From assembly GCA_951812925.1 (NCBI GenBank), contig OX638368.1, positions 151,080,492 to 151,144,491 on the forward strand: DNA of 64,000 nt, given 5' to 3'. This stretch comes from Calliopum simillimum (taxonomy: Eukaryota; Arthropoda; Insecta; Diptera; Lauxaniidae). Both the position numbers and the translations under genes were made by a program. Below, one piece after another: positions 11,220 through 23,270 of the stretch (the first letter of the stretch is position 1; each line of letters starts with the position of its first letter). The notes beneath the pieces are model-generated. The model had not been told where the DNA came from. It did not search any database and worked only from the letters and a program-made list of their open reading frames with translations.

Positions 11220-12350
11220 TAACTATTCGAATTTCCGGTTTTTGTTCAATAATTTTCTTTTTATTTCGAATATTTCTATGCAACTCTTATTGATTTTTTA
11301 AGTTTATATCTGCAATAACTTCTTCAACATTTTCTACAGTATTGGACTTTGGTCACTTTTCGATATTTTTCAGTACTTATTATTCGCCATCTAAAAGTTT
11401 TTTTTTTTGATTTTTATTGATACTTCTTCGAATTAGTTTTATATTTATTGCTTCTTTTCAATTATGTTTGAAATTTTTGGAATTTAATCAGACACTCATC
11501 AATACGTTTTTGCTATTATTGAAACATATTAAATTTTGTAGACTATTACAAATATTCTCGAAACTCACTCGTCGAAATTTATCTTTAATTTTTCTTATAC
11601 CTATTTATTGCACATCTTATGACATATTTTCCTTTTAGCTAATCGATGCTTTGCGACTTCTTCAATAATAGAGTAATCTAAGCAACCATACTTATATTCG
11701 ATATGTTTTAGCCCTGCCAAGTACTTAATTATTCCGTAATCTTTTGTTATTATTGCATTTTTATTTATTTTATTATTGATTTTCCATACCTTTCCACACT
11801 TTTGTACTGTCAATACTACTTTTCGGATAAATTTGGTGTCGGTCTTTCATCAAGTTTTTGTGCATTTTTTTGTGCAGCTGTTTGTTAGTATTTTCTTCAA
11901 AAGTGTTTTGTACTTTTCAATATTTTTCGACTTGTATCGATTTCTTTTGATTTTTCTCTCAATATTTCGATTGTAGACGACTTAAGTATGACAACTTTTG
12001 CGATTATTTTTGTATTCGGAGCGTTTAGATATCAGCCTATTTTTTGAACTTTCATAGACTAACCACTTCGATAATTTTCGCAGCTTTTATATATTTTTCG
12101 AATTTTTCGATATATATTGTTACTACCTGACGTTTCTTGATTTTTCTGATTTCGATCTTTTGACTATTTCTACTTTATTCGATATGAAACTTTCATCTTT
12201 TATCAGCAGTTTCGATAATATTATCATCTTTCTTGACAAATTTAGATCCCTTTTTTAAAAAATTTGAAGACTTCTACAATATTTGAAGTTTTATATTTCA
12301 CAATTTTTTTTTCATATTTTCTAAAACATTTCATTCTTCTTGACATGCTA
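11220..12350. repeat. degenerate TTTTCGA-rich sequence
   Basis: In natalisin intron 3, short units such as TTTTCGATATTTTTC recur irregularly for about 1.1 kb, with no fixed period. The same texture returns at 19380-19970 and, on the other strand, at 5690-5890. It probably descends from one AT-rich satellite or from repeated slippage. Confidence 0.45.
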
Positions 12351-13092
12351 GAATTTATTTATTATTTTTTAGCTCTAACTTTTTGCTGATTTTTTACATA
12401 TTGCAAATGATTTGCTTTTTTCTTTAATTTTATTTCCCTTAGGATGTTTGTTCCATGTAAATACTCGTTTTTTTTTAATCATGTCTGGAATTCTAAACTT
12501 TTTCGGTGCAAACGTTCTTCTTTATATGATAGAAATCTTATTCCCCGTAAACTATAATAGATATGTGCATATGCAAAAGTTTTTTTTTTCTTATAGATTC
12601 GAAATGAAGCCAGAATTAGTTTAAAAAAAACCAGAAAATTTATATTGCAATTTCAAAAGATTTCAACCGAAATGGAAAAGTATATCATAAGAGTCTCAAA
12701 AACGCAAAATTTATACATATTTTTTTATATTGCAAGTAAAAGTTTCTTGACGATTAATTTTTTATTTATTTTTTGTTATCATCGTCAACATCGTATGTCA
12801 TAAAAATTCGTCAGTATGTTGGCAGTTTTGAAAAATTTGCAATACCCCAGGCAGTTCAAAGAATATGTGACACATTTTGATATTTTAATGAACATAAGGG
12901 AACTAAAAATATTTGCCAAATGTGATAAAACCGAAAGATACAAATTAGAAACATTTGCTAATGATGCTTCTTTTAATGTTACAACATTCAAATGTACAGA
13001 TCATGATATGTTTCAAAAAAAAAAAGCTGTGATGAAATTTGATATTTCGCTAAACAGAAAAGTAAAAAGCATCATTTTTTTCTCTTACTCAC
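12351..13092. other. natalisin intron 3, 5' part
   Basis: Intron sequence. A 106-codon frame on the plus strand (12816-13136) overlaps the adjacent natalisin exon on the opposite strand; it has no recognisable domain and I do not call it a gene. Confidence 0.5.
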
Positions 13093-13430
13093 CCCATTTA
13101 TCCTCATCTATCGGTTCCCGTCGCACAATCACATAGTGTGGTTCTTCAACAAACAGTGGCGGTTCACGTCTTCCTGATAAATTCAATTTTTTCCACCAAT
13201 GCCTGTCTGTGCTATAAATATTCTCACCACCGAGTGAGAAATTTTTCATTCTTTCATACGGTTGCAATTGCTCCATGGCCCAATGTAAGAATTTCATTAA
13301 ATCTTCCTGACCGTTGAGTAGCATAAAAATATCATTATTCGGATAGAGTGTGGTATCGATGCCACTATTGTAATCCAAACTATCTTCATCAGTGCTATCA
13401 ATGCCAATTTGAGCAGCTGCTGCTTTGTTT
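13093..13430 (-). CDS. NTL: natalisin precursor, coding exon 3
   Basis: Codes residues 253-364 plus parts of 252 and 365. The acceptor is preceded by CTCACTTTTACAG, and the donor after 13093 reads GTGAGTAAG. One base starts the exon and one is left at its end, matching the two bases left by exon 2 and the two that open exon 4. The protein contains an acidic start, a segment with YPNNDIFMLLNGQEDLMKF, and a dibasic site at 355-356 (VIVRR). That site would release the first natalisin peptide, whose N-terminal half (EPIDEDKW) is encoded here. Several other basic pairs (WWKK, SGRR) may release spacer peptides. Confidence 0.88.
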
Positions 13431-15620
13431 CTGTAAAAGTGAGAAACAATGTAAAGTTAAATACATATGCTGTTTGCCGGGCGGTATAGATACCCAATAA
13501 CCTATTGTGCTCAATTTCAATTTCTATTTGGCACACTGTAACATTAAACATACAACCATACAATGGAGAAGAAGTTGGTTAAGTATTAAGGATCGTCTGT
13601 TTGTAGTTTGATACAACATCTGTGTGTGTTTGTTTCATGAATTTTGTGCGAATTTTGCGTAGGTTTTCTTCTTCTGCGCGTAGAGTTGAAAAAGGTTTCA
13701 ATCGCAACTTGAAAAATGGGTGCGTAGACTCTTCTTCACAATTGTTTTCTATTGACAGTGAAATAAATTGGGGATTTCATTTCATGTAAAATCGTTTTTT
13801 TTTTCCATCTCTCATTTCTATGTTTTGGATGGAAAAATGTTGCATTGTGGGCGTAGGCTAAGCTGCAGGAAATGGTATACAATTGCAGCATAGTTAGGCC
13901 TAGGAGTGTCTGAAAAACGAATTATATAATAAATAGGTTGCTGATTTAAATTAATGAACACTTTTCTTTGTGCATGGTGGGAAAATTATTGTGAAACAGT
14001 AAAGAAAAAAATATTGATTACATGTCAGACATTTAGTTTCAAATAATAGAAAAATTTAAGATTCAAAATACTCGAATCTAAATTTTCTCAGGCAGATTTT
14101 TATTCATAAATGTTAATTTAATGACGAAGAGTTTATGTTACTTAACCTATTTAATTTTATAATGATAATGTTAACCCACGCAACATTAGCATTATAATGA
14201 CTATAACTACGATTTTGTCTAAGAATATATACTTAAGTCATCATAATTATAATTATCTGCTTTGCAAATTTTTAGTTTTTTTTCCATTGAGGAATAAAAA
14301 ATTTTTCTTACGCAAAATTCAAGTTTTTTCACATAATCAACATTACAACTAACAGAAAAAAGAAAAAAAAACAACAATCATAATTACACATATAGTCAAA
14401 TTATGAGAGAGTTGTTCACATAATTAAAAATCGATTTGTTGGCTATATCCTCTATTCATCTATCAAAGAGTTAAAAACTGCCTAATGACAAAATCAAACA
14501 TCCGGAGAGTGTTTAAAGCAAAAAACCATCGCAGATTTAGTTTTATCTAAAAAAAAACGTTCAACTTCAACTTGACCTTCAAATATTGTTTCGCAAAAAA
14601 ACAGCGAACGAAACGTGCATAAATATATATAATCATAAAAGTTGATTCATTAATAATTATTGGTATTTTATGAGCTTTTAGCAAACATATATTTTTATTT
14701 GCGATAAGCGAGTAAAATCAACAAATAACAACGAAATAAATAAAAAAAAAACCTCAAACAAAAATGACTACGAATTAACAAATATTTTACCTTTAAATGT
14801 AGATTTTTGTTTATTATACACATTTGTGAATTTACTACTAAAATACGAGTTTCTACCTTTAAATACAAATGTATTTTTATCGCATAATTATTTTTAATAC
14901 GCTTACAGTGTGTATTTGTAAATATTTGTATGCGTCATGTCAATGCGATAAGATAAAAAAACAAACAAAATTGCAATCAATATTGTTTTAGATGTGAGAC
15001 AATATATACCTAATATTCTCATGTTTAAGGTGTCATTTTAGTAACTTTTTAAGAAAAGGGTAAAAATGGCTCATATGTGGGGTTTGTCGAGGGTTAAAAT
15101 ATTCTAAAAAAACATTATTCGCAATATCCTGCATAAGTATATATACTTATTTAAGAACTTTTAGCTCGACTTTCTCAAAATCAATATTTATTTTTTTTTT
15201 TTTTTGTATATTTAACTTTTGAAACTTTGCTTTATTTTATCCAACATACCTTTTACCTATTGTCACTGTTACATAAATCTTTATAACTACTAACTTTATA
15301 GTGGAATAATTTCATAAAGAAAGATAATGTCAATATATGAATTGGCTGACATTTTATTAGAAATTAATAGGATTGGGATCTGTTCACATGCGAAGTTTAC
15401 TTGAAGGCGTAGAATTGATATCATTCAGTTGAAAAAATGATATCGGTCAAATAACTTTTGCCCCGTTACGGATTTATTCCACTTTCAGAAAAACTCATTA
15501 AAATTTAAAAAAAAAAAAAATTTTCAGTTCGGTGCATCAAAACAAAAACTACATTTATTTTTTAGTTTAAAAAAATATTTCAAAAATATAGAATCATTTT
15601 AAACAAAAAATATTTGATAA
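13431..15620. other. natalisin intron 2, 3' part
   Basis: AT-rich intron sequence. Apart from a fragment of a dispersed repeat at 15011-15140, nothing recognised. Confidence 0.55.
15011..15140. repeat. fragment of the fold-back arm repeat
   Basis: Matches the right arm of the fold-back element at 25453-27474 in the same order: AGGTGTCATTTT, AAGAAAAGGG, ATGTGGGG, GGGTTAAAAT, CAATAT, CTGCATAAGT. Divergence is considerable. This shows that the arm is a dispersed family. Confidence 0.7.
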
Positions 15621-16826
15621 GTAGTACAATCATTTGGGAGAATAAAATGATGTTGCCTGGAAAGTTTTGCGGAATTCTTGCAAATGAGTTATTTTGTAGA
15701 TTTCGATGTGCCATATTGGAAAAATGGCGTCCAAAATCAGTTTTTTACAAATATCTCTTTAACGGTTACATTTAGAGAAAAATATTGTGGTGCTATATTG
15801 TAGCTTATAAAATTTTCTTTAAAAATTACTTTTCAATTGTATTCATACGACTTATAACTCAGTAGATATCTTAATTCAAATTTCGAAGAAAAAAAATTAG
15901 TAAATTGTGCATGCCGCTTATGAGTAAGTAGGCACAGCGATGTGTTGAGTTTAAAATTACGATAACTCACGAACGATGAGCCACAGGTTTAAAGTACAAA
16001 TACTGGTTTATAGGGAATTACTTGCAATTCAAGTAACAAATGGTATGACCTATAGTTTAAGAGATTTTTTTTAACAAACCTAAAATTTAAAAAAAACCGT
16101 TTTTTTCAAAATAGCTCCAAAACGGTTCGTCCTAGAAAAAAAATTGTTCATGCATTTTGTAGAACGTTCAATTCTCTCTAAGGGTCTCTCCGAACTGTTT
16201 TTTCGTCAGACTTAACCTTCATGAGATATCGCGACTTGAAAATCATTTAAAATTGAACATTATACTACATATCTCATGAACGGTAAGTCTGACGAAAAAA
16301 TATTCTATTCTATTCTGGAACAAACCGTTTTGGAGATTTTTTGAAAAAACGGTTTTTTTAAATTTTAGGTTTGTTAAAAAAATATCTCTTAAACTATAGG
16401 TCATACCATTTGTTACTTGAATTGCAAGTAACCTGTGGCTCACCGTTCATGAGTTATCGTAATTTTAAGCTCAACACATCGCTGTGCCTACTTACTCATA
16501 AGCGGCATGCACAATTTACAAATTTTTTTCAAATTTTGAATGAGAATATCTCCTGAGCTATAAGTTGTACGAAAACAATTAAAAGGTAATTTCTAAAGAA
16601 AATTTTATATGCTACATTTTTGCGCCTCAATATTTTTCTCCAAATGTAACCGTTAAAGAGATATTTGTAAACTTGAACGCCATTTTACCAATATGGCGGC
16701 GCAAGCGAACACGATTTGAGTTAGCAAAGTTGAAATTCTGAAAGAGCACATCGAAATCTACAAAATAACTCATTTGCAAAAATCCCCCAAAACTTTCCAG
16801 GTAAAACTACCAAATGACTGTACTAC
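15621..16826. repeat. 1.2-kb imperfect palindrome in natalisin intron 2
   Basis: Left arm 15621-16229 and right arm 16269-16826 are inverted copies separated by 39 bases. Matched blocks include GTAGTAC...CATTTGG, ATGAGTTATTTTGTAGATTT, AGTAAGTAGGCACAGCGATG, a palindromic TTACTTGCAATTCAAGTAA and, near the centre, TCGTCAGACTTA. The left arm has about 28 extra bases near 15990-16018. I estimate the arms at 80-90% alike by eye. No TIR transposon ends or target duplication were identified. Transcribed from either strand it could form a long hairpin. Confidence 0.9.
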
Positions 16827-19379
16827 ATATAATGGCTAAAAAATAGAATCTTACCAAAATATTTAAAAAAATGACAGATAAGTAACGATAAGGACGATTT
16901 TCTGGTATCTCGGCTTGAGTTAATCTGTTTACATAATACTATACTCTTTTCTCTAAAATAGACTAAATTCTACCACTTGCTAATAATACAAAGGAAACTT
17001 AGTAGTAATTTTGATAAAAATAAAAAACAAAAGAAACAATCTATGCTATAGATTTTCATTTACTCATTTGGAAGTGGCCTATGTTTGGTTAAGTACATAG
17101 TAACTAATCTATGCACAGGATGGTTGAAATTATTCTCCATCCAAACGTTCAACGCGGTTAATAAAAAGATATATAAAGTTATTTGAAAAATTTTCAAAAT
17201 CTATTTTCTTGAAAAGCTATCCAGGGACTGTTTTGATTTTATGTTATTATCTATGAACATTGCATATTCAAAATTTAAAAAATTTAAAAGCTTCCTCAGA
17301 AGCACCGTGAACCGTAAAACACCTTCTTAATTTCCTCTTAACAGCCAAACTTCACACAGACACTAGGTATAGTCGGTGCAAGCTCTGAATAATAACTAGT
17401 TGAACTCAGAGAACATGGCGTGGCACCTCCTATATAAGCGTTTTTATAAGTCTGCCGCGCAGAGCAAAAAACTGTTGCTAATGTAAAGTTAAAAAAAAAA
17501 ATCATAATGAGAAGCAATAATCAGAGATGAGAGCATATTTTTAAATAAGTACATATTGTTGTTATGATTTCAACTGCCCCGACAGGTCGGTATAAAGGTA
17601 CTTTATTTTTTACTTATGATCAAATCTAATTACGTGATGATTTCAAAGGAAATAATTTGAATTGAAATCGTACTAATCTTTCAGTTAATATGACTAATAG
17701 TTTTCGAATGACGGGTTACATCTATGAATTCTTTTCAGTTGGATTAGTATACGCTGGTGCATAAATAAATAACAAATGATGCAATGAAAGTGTTTCTCTT
17801 CGAAATGTTTTCTTTTTTTTTAAATTAGTTTTAATCGACTGTAATGCCATGTAACCACTATTAATCAAAAAAAAATTCACTAATTGTAAGATGTAACAAG
17901 TTTACATGTTCAATTAAAAGAAAAGAATTAAAAATAAATTTATGCGGTTGAAAGCAAAACAAAATAATTAAAATACTTCAACTATAATCAATTCTATAGA
18001 GTATGATATGTTTTCATAAAAAAGGCTTAACTGTGCAAGTTTTAATTAAAATGATTAATGAAAATAAAATTCAAACGTATTAAACTGTGCCAACGCCGCA
18101 TGCTTAAGTCAAATTGATGTACAAACAAATTTAGGGCTGAAATGAAAAGACTTTTCAATGAATTGATAAAAAAACCAACAAATTACATATTTTCTTAATC
18201 AAAAAACAAAATCTGAAATAATAATAATCTTGCCAACTGCCAATTAAATTGCTGCAACCGATTTTTATTGCATATATATAAAATACGCCCCAATATCGCC
18301 CATAAGTTGAGCGTGTGTAGTAGATGACTTTCCTTTTGTTTTATTAAATTTCATTGTTTTTCGATATCATATGCCGATCAATTTATTATTTTTAATGCAA
18401 CCAACTCCTTTCCAACACAACTGACTTTCTTTCAGCACTGTACAAAAAACAAAAAAACAAAAAAAAGTTTTTGTTTTAATTGAAATATCTCGTTTTCAAT
18501 ACGATGAAGTAGTTTGCGTGTTGACCACAACCAGAAAAAAAAAATTGTTGATCAATTTTTTAAACGATAGCCAGCGGTGTTGGTCCAAAGCAAATTTGTT
18601 CCGCACAGCATTCATTTGAGACTTGCAATTGCAACTGCGGCGATTTGATTTAACGGTGCACACAATTCAATCAATCGCTGATTATTCCAAAGCGATAAGA
18701 TTTTTGTTGTCAGCAACAGCAGCACCATCAGTGGCGACAACATCATAATGCAGAAATCATTCATTCATTCGTTCATTAATTTGGTGCCATCGTATCCATT
18801 GAAAAGTGAAATTAAGTGTGGCATTTTTTTTGCACTTTTTTTTTACCTTCAGTTGCCTTTGCTTTCCATTTTCATTCACAAATATTTATTCTTTTATTGC
18901 CAGATTTATCAACATGTTTTTTGCAGCATCCTGTAGTTTAACTTATTATGTATATTGCCGCCCCATAAATGCGTTTGCAGATTTTTTTGATCTCAGATGG
19001 GGCAGCATTGGTTTATTTTCTTTTTGCATTTCGTTTCTTTTGATTGTTGAATGACTGCTGTGGTTAGTGGCATGTTGAAGATATCAACATAACATACTGA
19101 ATTGAAAACTTCAGGGCATTCAAAGAAATTGAAATTCTCCTTTTTATAGCACGTCATGTATCAATTATTTTGAAGAACACTGTAGAAATATTTACATATG
19201 TATATAAAGAAAACTTCGGATTCAGTTGTGAAAAAAAAGCTGCTTTCCTTTTTTTGGATTTTTGGAATTGGAAAAAATCACAACATTTAATTTTACTCTT
19301 AAATGGAATAATTCAATACTGTCAAACGTTTTTTAAATGTTACAAGAGTAACTGTCGTCATAGAAGGAGCAATTATCAA
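16827..19379. other. natalisin intron 2, middle part
   Basis: AT-rich intron sequence without a recognised gene. The segment near 17415 (GGCGTGGCACCTCCTATA) resembles the tandem repeat unit at 54.9-55.4 kb, so it is probably a stray copy. Confidence 0.5.
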
Positions 19380-19970
19380 TATTTTCCAAATTTATTAATC
19401 TTTATTAGCATTCTTCGACTTTGCTATTATTTCATGGTTTATTCAGCGCTTTTCGTCTTTTACAAGATTTTTTCTACTATCTAAGGGATGTTCAAAAATT
19501 TTTAAATTTAATCGGATCTTTTTCGGCTTTTTCAACATTTGCTGATTTTGGTTTTGACATTTCACAAATTTTTCATAACTTTTACATTTTTTCAGTATTT
19601 CTACATTTTTGCCTTCCCAAATATTATTCGACTTTGCGAATAGTTTTCGAGTATTCAATATTTTTCGAAATTTTAAAACCAAAAATATTTATTTTTTTCA
19701 CCACTTTTCGTATATGTTAGAAGTATTGGACTTTCTGGACATCCTCTGACTTTTTTAACATTTGATCTTTTCTATATTTTTCAGCATGTTGTTTGAATTT
19801 TCGATACATCCAAATTTTTCGACCAGTTTTCGACTTTTTTAAACATTTTTTACGCTATCAATATTTTTCGAATTTTCCGACTTTCTCAGCATACCATGAC
19901 CATTTCAATATTCTTCGAATTTATCAACATTTCCCGAACTTTTCAAAAATATTTTACCAAAAAAAAAAAA
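19380..19970. repeat. degenerate TTTTCGA-rich sequence
   Basis: Same irregular TTTTCGA/ATATTTTTC texture as 11220-12350, here in natalisin intron 2 near exon 2. Confidence 0.45.
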
Positions 19971-20334
19971 TTTTTTTTCTCACTGCACTCAAAAGTTAGT
20001 AATGACAAAAAAAAATTAAAATAAGAGGATGCTCCACAGTCGGAGCAGGGTGTCAATTAAATTGCATATTCCCACAGCTCACATATTTTGAGTACACACA
20101 TTCCCAAATAATGTACATACGTACATACACGCAAATCCATACAAATTTTGTACACTTTCACTACTTTGAGCGTGAAATTGGCGGTAACCTGGAGGTTGTT
20201 CGCAGTATCACAACCTGCTAAGGGTACCTATCTACGTAACCTTGAAGATTTACGAATTTTTTGCTCTGCATTTGAGTTCACATTCATTCGCAATGCACGC
20301 GTATCGATCGTAACACTCTCATTCATTCACTCAC

Positions 20335-20671
20335 CTGTTGTCTGCAATACGGAGCGGTGCGGTTTGTTGCTGTTGTTGTTGTTGTTGTTGCTGAAACTGG
20401 TACTGCTGATATTCCTGCGGGCAATCATCGTCTACATTGGGCTGACAGTGTCTGGTCCAATATTTTAAAGGAGTAAAAAATTTGTTCCACTCAATTTCGC
20501 GAATTCTTGGCGCAATGGCTGGTGGCATTGGTGATTGTAATTGTGATTGTGATGGCAATGATGATGATGACGACAACAACAATGACGCTGACGGTGCATC
20601 CAATGAGTCTTCAGCAATGTCTTCTGCTTCAACGCCAACGCCAACACCACTAGCACCACCGCCCAATGATG
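20335..20671 (-). CDS. NTL: natalisin precursor, coding exon 2
   Basis: Codes residues 141-251 plus parts of 140 and 252. The acceptor follows a long pyrimidine tract (TCTCTCTTTCTCTCC) and ends AATATCAG. The donor after 20335 is GTGAGTGAATG. Two bases open the exon, completing the codon begun in exon 1, and two are left for exon 3. The protein is Gly/Ser/Leu-rich, then contains REIEWNKFFTPLKYWTRHC and a second Cys nine residues later, and ends with a Gln run. No amidation site lies here. The two cysteines could pair. I did not recognise this spacer outside natalisin precursors. Confidence 0.82.
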
Positions 20672-21810
20672 CTGATATTGCGAGGAAGGAGAGAAAGAGA
20701 GAGAGAAAAGGATGCATTCATTTTTAGTTTTTACTAATGAAATAAGTCATTTTCCTTTAAAAAATTTTATAGTGTTTTTTGACAACTTTACATTAGTAAT
20801 AGCCATCATACTAATAAACTGCAGAGCCTACATAGTGCATCTTGAAGTTGTTATCATACTAAGGAAATTTTGAAAGAATATTTTGGAAGATAATTTTGGA
20901 TCGTTTGGGAGAACCGATCTAAAGTCAAGTGTAAAAATTACATACTAAAAAATTATAGTTTACTCTTGTGACTTTTGATTCCCTTTAGTATTAATTTTAA
21001 ACTATTGTATTTTGGTATTAAATTCAACATTTTTTACAAAAAGTTTGAAATTTATTCCAAAAAAGTCTGAAATTTATTCCAAAAAGTTTTAAATTAATAC
21101 TTTTTTGTCATTTTTCTATATAAATACTTTTTGGTATAAAAATTAAATACTGTGTAGGTATTATTGTGTTACTTGCAGGAAGCTACTGGCGGTAATGGGT
21201 TGCATAAAATTCTTCCGAAAGTTACCCTTGAAGATATCCACACAGCATTGCTGTTGCTACTCCAGTTCAAAAATCATGATTCATGAATACACGGAATAGC
21301 ACGGAAAAATGGGTTAAAACATGTTCAGCCTATAAATATATCATTCGTTTTTCTTAATGTGTAGCAGTTAGCGTGATCCTTGTTTCATATATTATAAATT
21401 CCTTTACTATTTTTATATGAAAGTCAAAGAATTCTTATATACCACTAAATTAGCTGTGTCCTAGAGTGTTAACACGTAGTAAACACTGTTCTTCTAAAAC
21501 GAATTTGTGTGCTATCTCTTCTTCTTATTATGTTTCACTTTATTCTGCTTTTCGTTTCCGCACCACTTCCCTCGCTTACTAAGAGATTTGATAAAAATTT
21601 GGAGCCACTAAAATCCTACACCTAATATTTAGTGTAGAACAGCAACATTAACATATCTACTTTGTCCTGAAAGTTTCAGCACTGAAATTTATCTGTGCTG
21701 AGGTCAACACTTTAATTGTTGCTTTTCCATACGTTTCTAAGAGAGTGCTGAAATTAGCAATGTAATCTGTCATCTAAAACACAGCTAATGTTTTGATATG
21801 AAAGACAAAA
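20672..21810. other. natalisin intron 1, 3' part
   Basis: AT-rich intron sequence. Three short copies of an AAATTTATTCCAAAAAGT-like unit occur at about 21040-21095. No gene seen. Confidence 0.5.
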
Positions 21811-22357
21811 GCCCGCCATTAGTTAACCAACTAGTTAACTAAAATGGTGCAAGAGCTTAACTTATTTTTTGGTTACCATAAACAATGAACAAGAGAAAAA
21901 TATGGCAGAACAGTTAAATTTGTGGATTTTGAGAAAACATACGTTTTTTGCTTATGTTTGTTTGGTGTTGGGAAAACAATATACATAATAACTAATAAAA
22001 ATGATGGAAAACGCACGCGCAACAGATTTTAGTGATGAAAAAGTGAATTTTCTTATCAAATTGGTGGAAGGTGTGCAAGCGAAATCTGTCACAAAATTCC
22101 TTGGCGTCGAAGTTTGAAAAATTTGTTGCCGACGATCAACCACAATATGCATTCCAAATTTCGTTTTCGGTATCACACTTAAAATTTTCTATGCCTGGAA
22201 ACATTTCTAGAGTTTTCACAAAACTAATGTGGATTCTATTTCTTCAGCATCAGCTGTTTTTTAACAAGGATTAGCTAATGAAATTTGCGGGTTTAACTTG
22301 TTGTTAACTAATGACTGAAATTTTGTCGATTAGTTAACTAATGACTGTAAATCCGGG
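21811..22357. mobile_element. TIR element with iterated ATTAGTTAACTAA
   Basis: Starts GCCCGCCATTAGTTAACC and ends with the inverted GATTAGTTAACTAATGACTG...CCGGGAC. ATTAGTTAACTAAT-like motifs also occur inside, near 21830 and 22297. It encloses a broken open frame (22001-22117). The combination suggests a decayed DNA transposon in natalisin intron 1. Ends are approximate and no target duplication was fixed. Confidence 0.45.
22001..22117 (+). pseudogene. short Myb/SANT-like ORF fragment
   Basis: Reads 38 codons from ATG to TGA. Its core ATDFSDEKVNFLIKLVEG resembles the first helix of Myb/SANT-like DNA-binding domains carried by PIF/Harbinger-type elements. The frame then breaks. It may be a remnant of the accessory DNA-binding protein of the surrounding element; the resemblance is short and could be chance. 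Confidence 0.35.
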
Positions 22358-22852
22358 ACAAAGTAATTGAGCATAGCATATTTTCAGGTTAGAAATTTAT
22401 TGGTTTTGAAATCCTAAACTACTTTGGCCTATAATGATCTAGGTGACTTAGTTAGCAAAACAATTTCTAACATCCTCTTATTTATAAAGGAAACTAATTG
22501 AGTTTGTTAGCAGCTTAACTGATCATTTCATTTGTTTTAGCGTAACAAAATGGTCTAAGTGTGTTCTTAGACCCACATTTGCTAAACAGCCCCTCTAACC
22601 TAACATAATCTTGGCCTCAAATGATGCCTGCCGACAGTGGTGTTTGATAAAAACTACTTTGGGCGGTAAAAAGATGAAGCAATTTGGGAGATACCCAAAT
22701 ATGCTGAACTTAAACTCAATTGAAAGAATTCCAGAAATGTACCGAGACTTTTGGAACTATGCATTTATTAATATGCCAAAAAGAAATAAGCTCGTAGTTC
22801 TTCTCTTGAAGTTTCAAAAAAATTAAGTAACTCCTATTCATATTTTCCATAC

Positions 22853-23270
22853 CGCGATTTGGTGCCACAGCCATACCCATGGCGCTTGGCGGTATTATGT
22901 GGGGTTTGGTGAAAAGATTATTATTGTTGTTGTTGTTAGTACTATAAATACTGCTGCTGCTCCCTCTGAGATCATCGTTGCCAATACCAATAGCTTCAAG
23001 TGCACGTTCACCACCATAGTAGTTGGCGTTGTTATCCTTCTTCCAGAGAGCATTTGTATTAAAAGAAGAAGACGATGAAATTCCCGATTGCTGTTGTTGT
23101 TGCTCCTTAGCCCTTTGCAATTGCTGCTGTTGCTGTTGTCGTGCTTGATGTTGTTGCCTTATACCTGATGCCGCATTCGCGATAAGCGATGGTGGCAAAG
23201 ATAAAACAACAGAGTTGCAATAAATTTGTAGCCATACCAGAAGGAGCAACAGCACCGTCAGCTGCTGCAT
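22853..23270 (-). CDS. NTL: natalisin precursor, coding exon 1 (signal peptide)
   Basis: First coding exon, residues 1-139 plus one base. It starts at ATG (23268-23270). Residues 1-25 form a typical signal peptide: MQQLTVLLLLLVWLQIYC with a hydrophobic leucine core and small residues after it. The rest is rich in Gln, Ser and Asn with no dibasic-amidation site. Residues 136-139 read APNR, but the exon ends there with donor GTATGG, so no peptide is cut at that point. The one leftover base joins the two opening bases of exon 2. Exons 1-4 sum to 2289 bases, exactly 763 codons, and no stop interrupts the joined frame. This strongly supports the model. Confidence 0.85.

Noticed and set aside
12816..13136. 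106-codon plus-strand frame that looks moderately protein-like
   Set aside because: No domain recognised, it lies in a natalisin intron and runs into the antisense of a real exon; chance in AT-rich DNA is more likely.
20482..20727. Plus-strand Asp/Asn-rich frame
   Set aside because: Antisense of natalisin exon 2; no splice or start support of its own.
22611..22826. 71-codon plus-strand frame resembling a transposase end
   Set aside because: Only a very loose likeness to the last catalytic block, with no second conserved feature.
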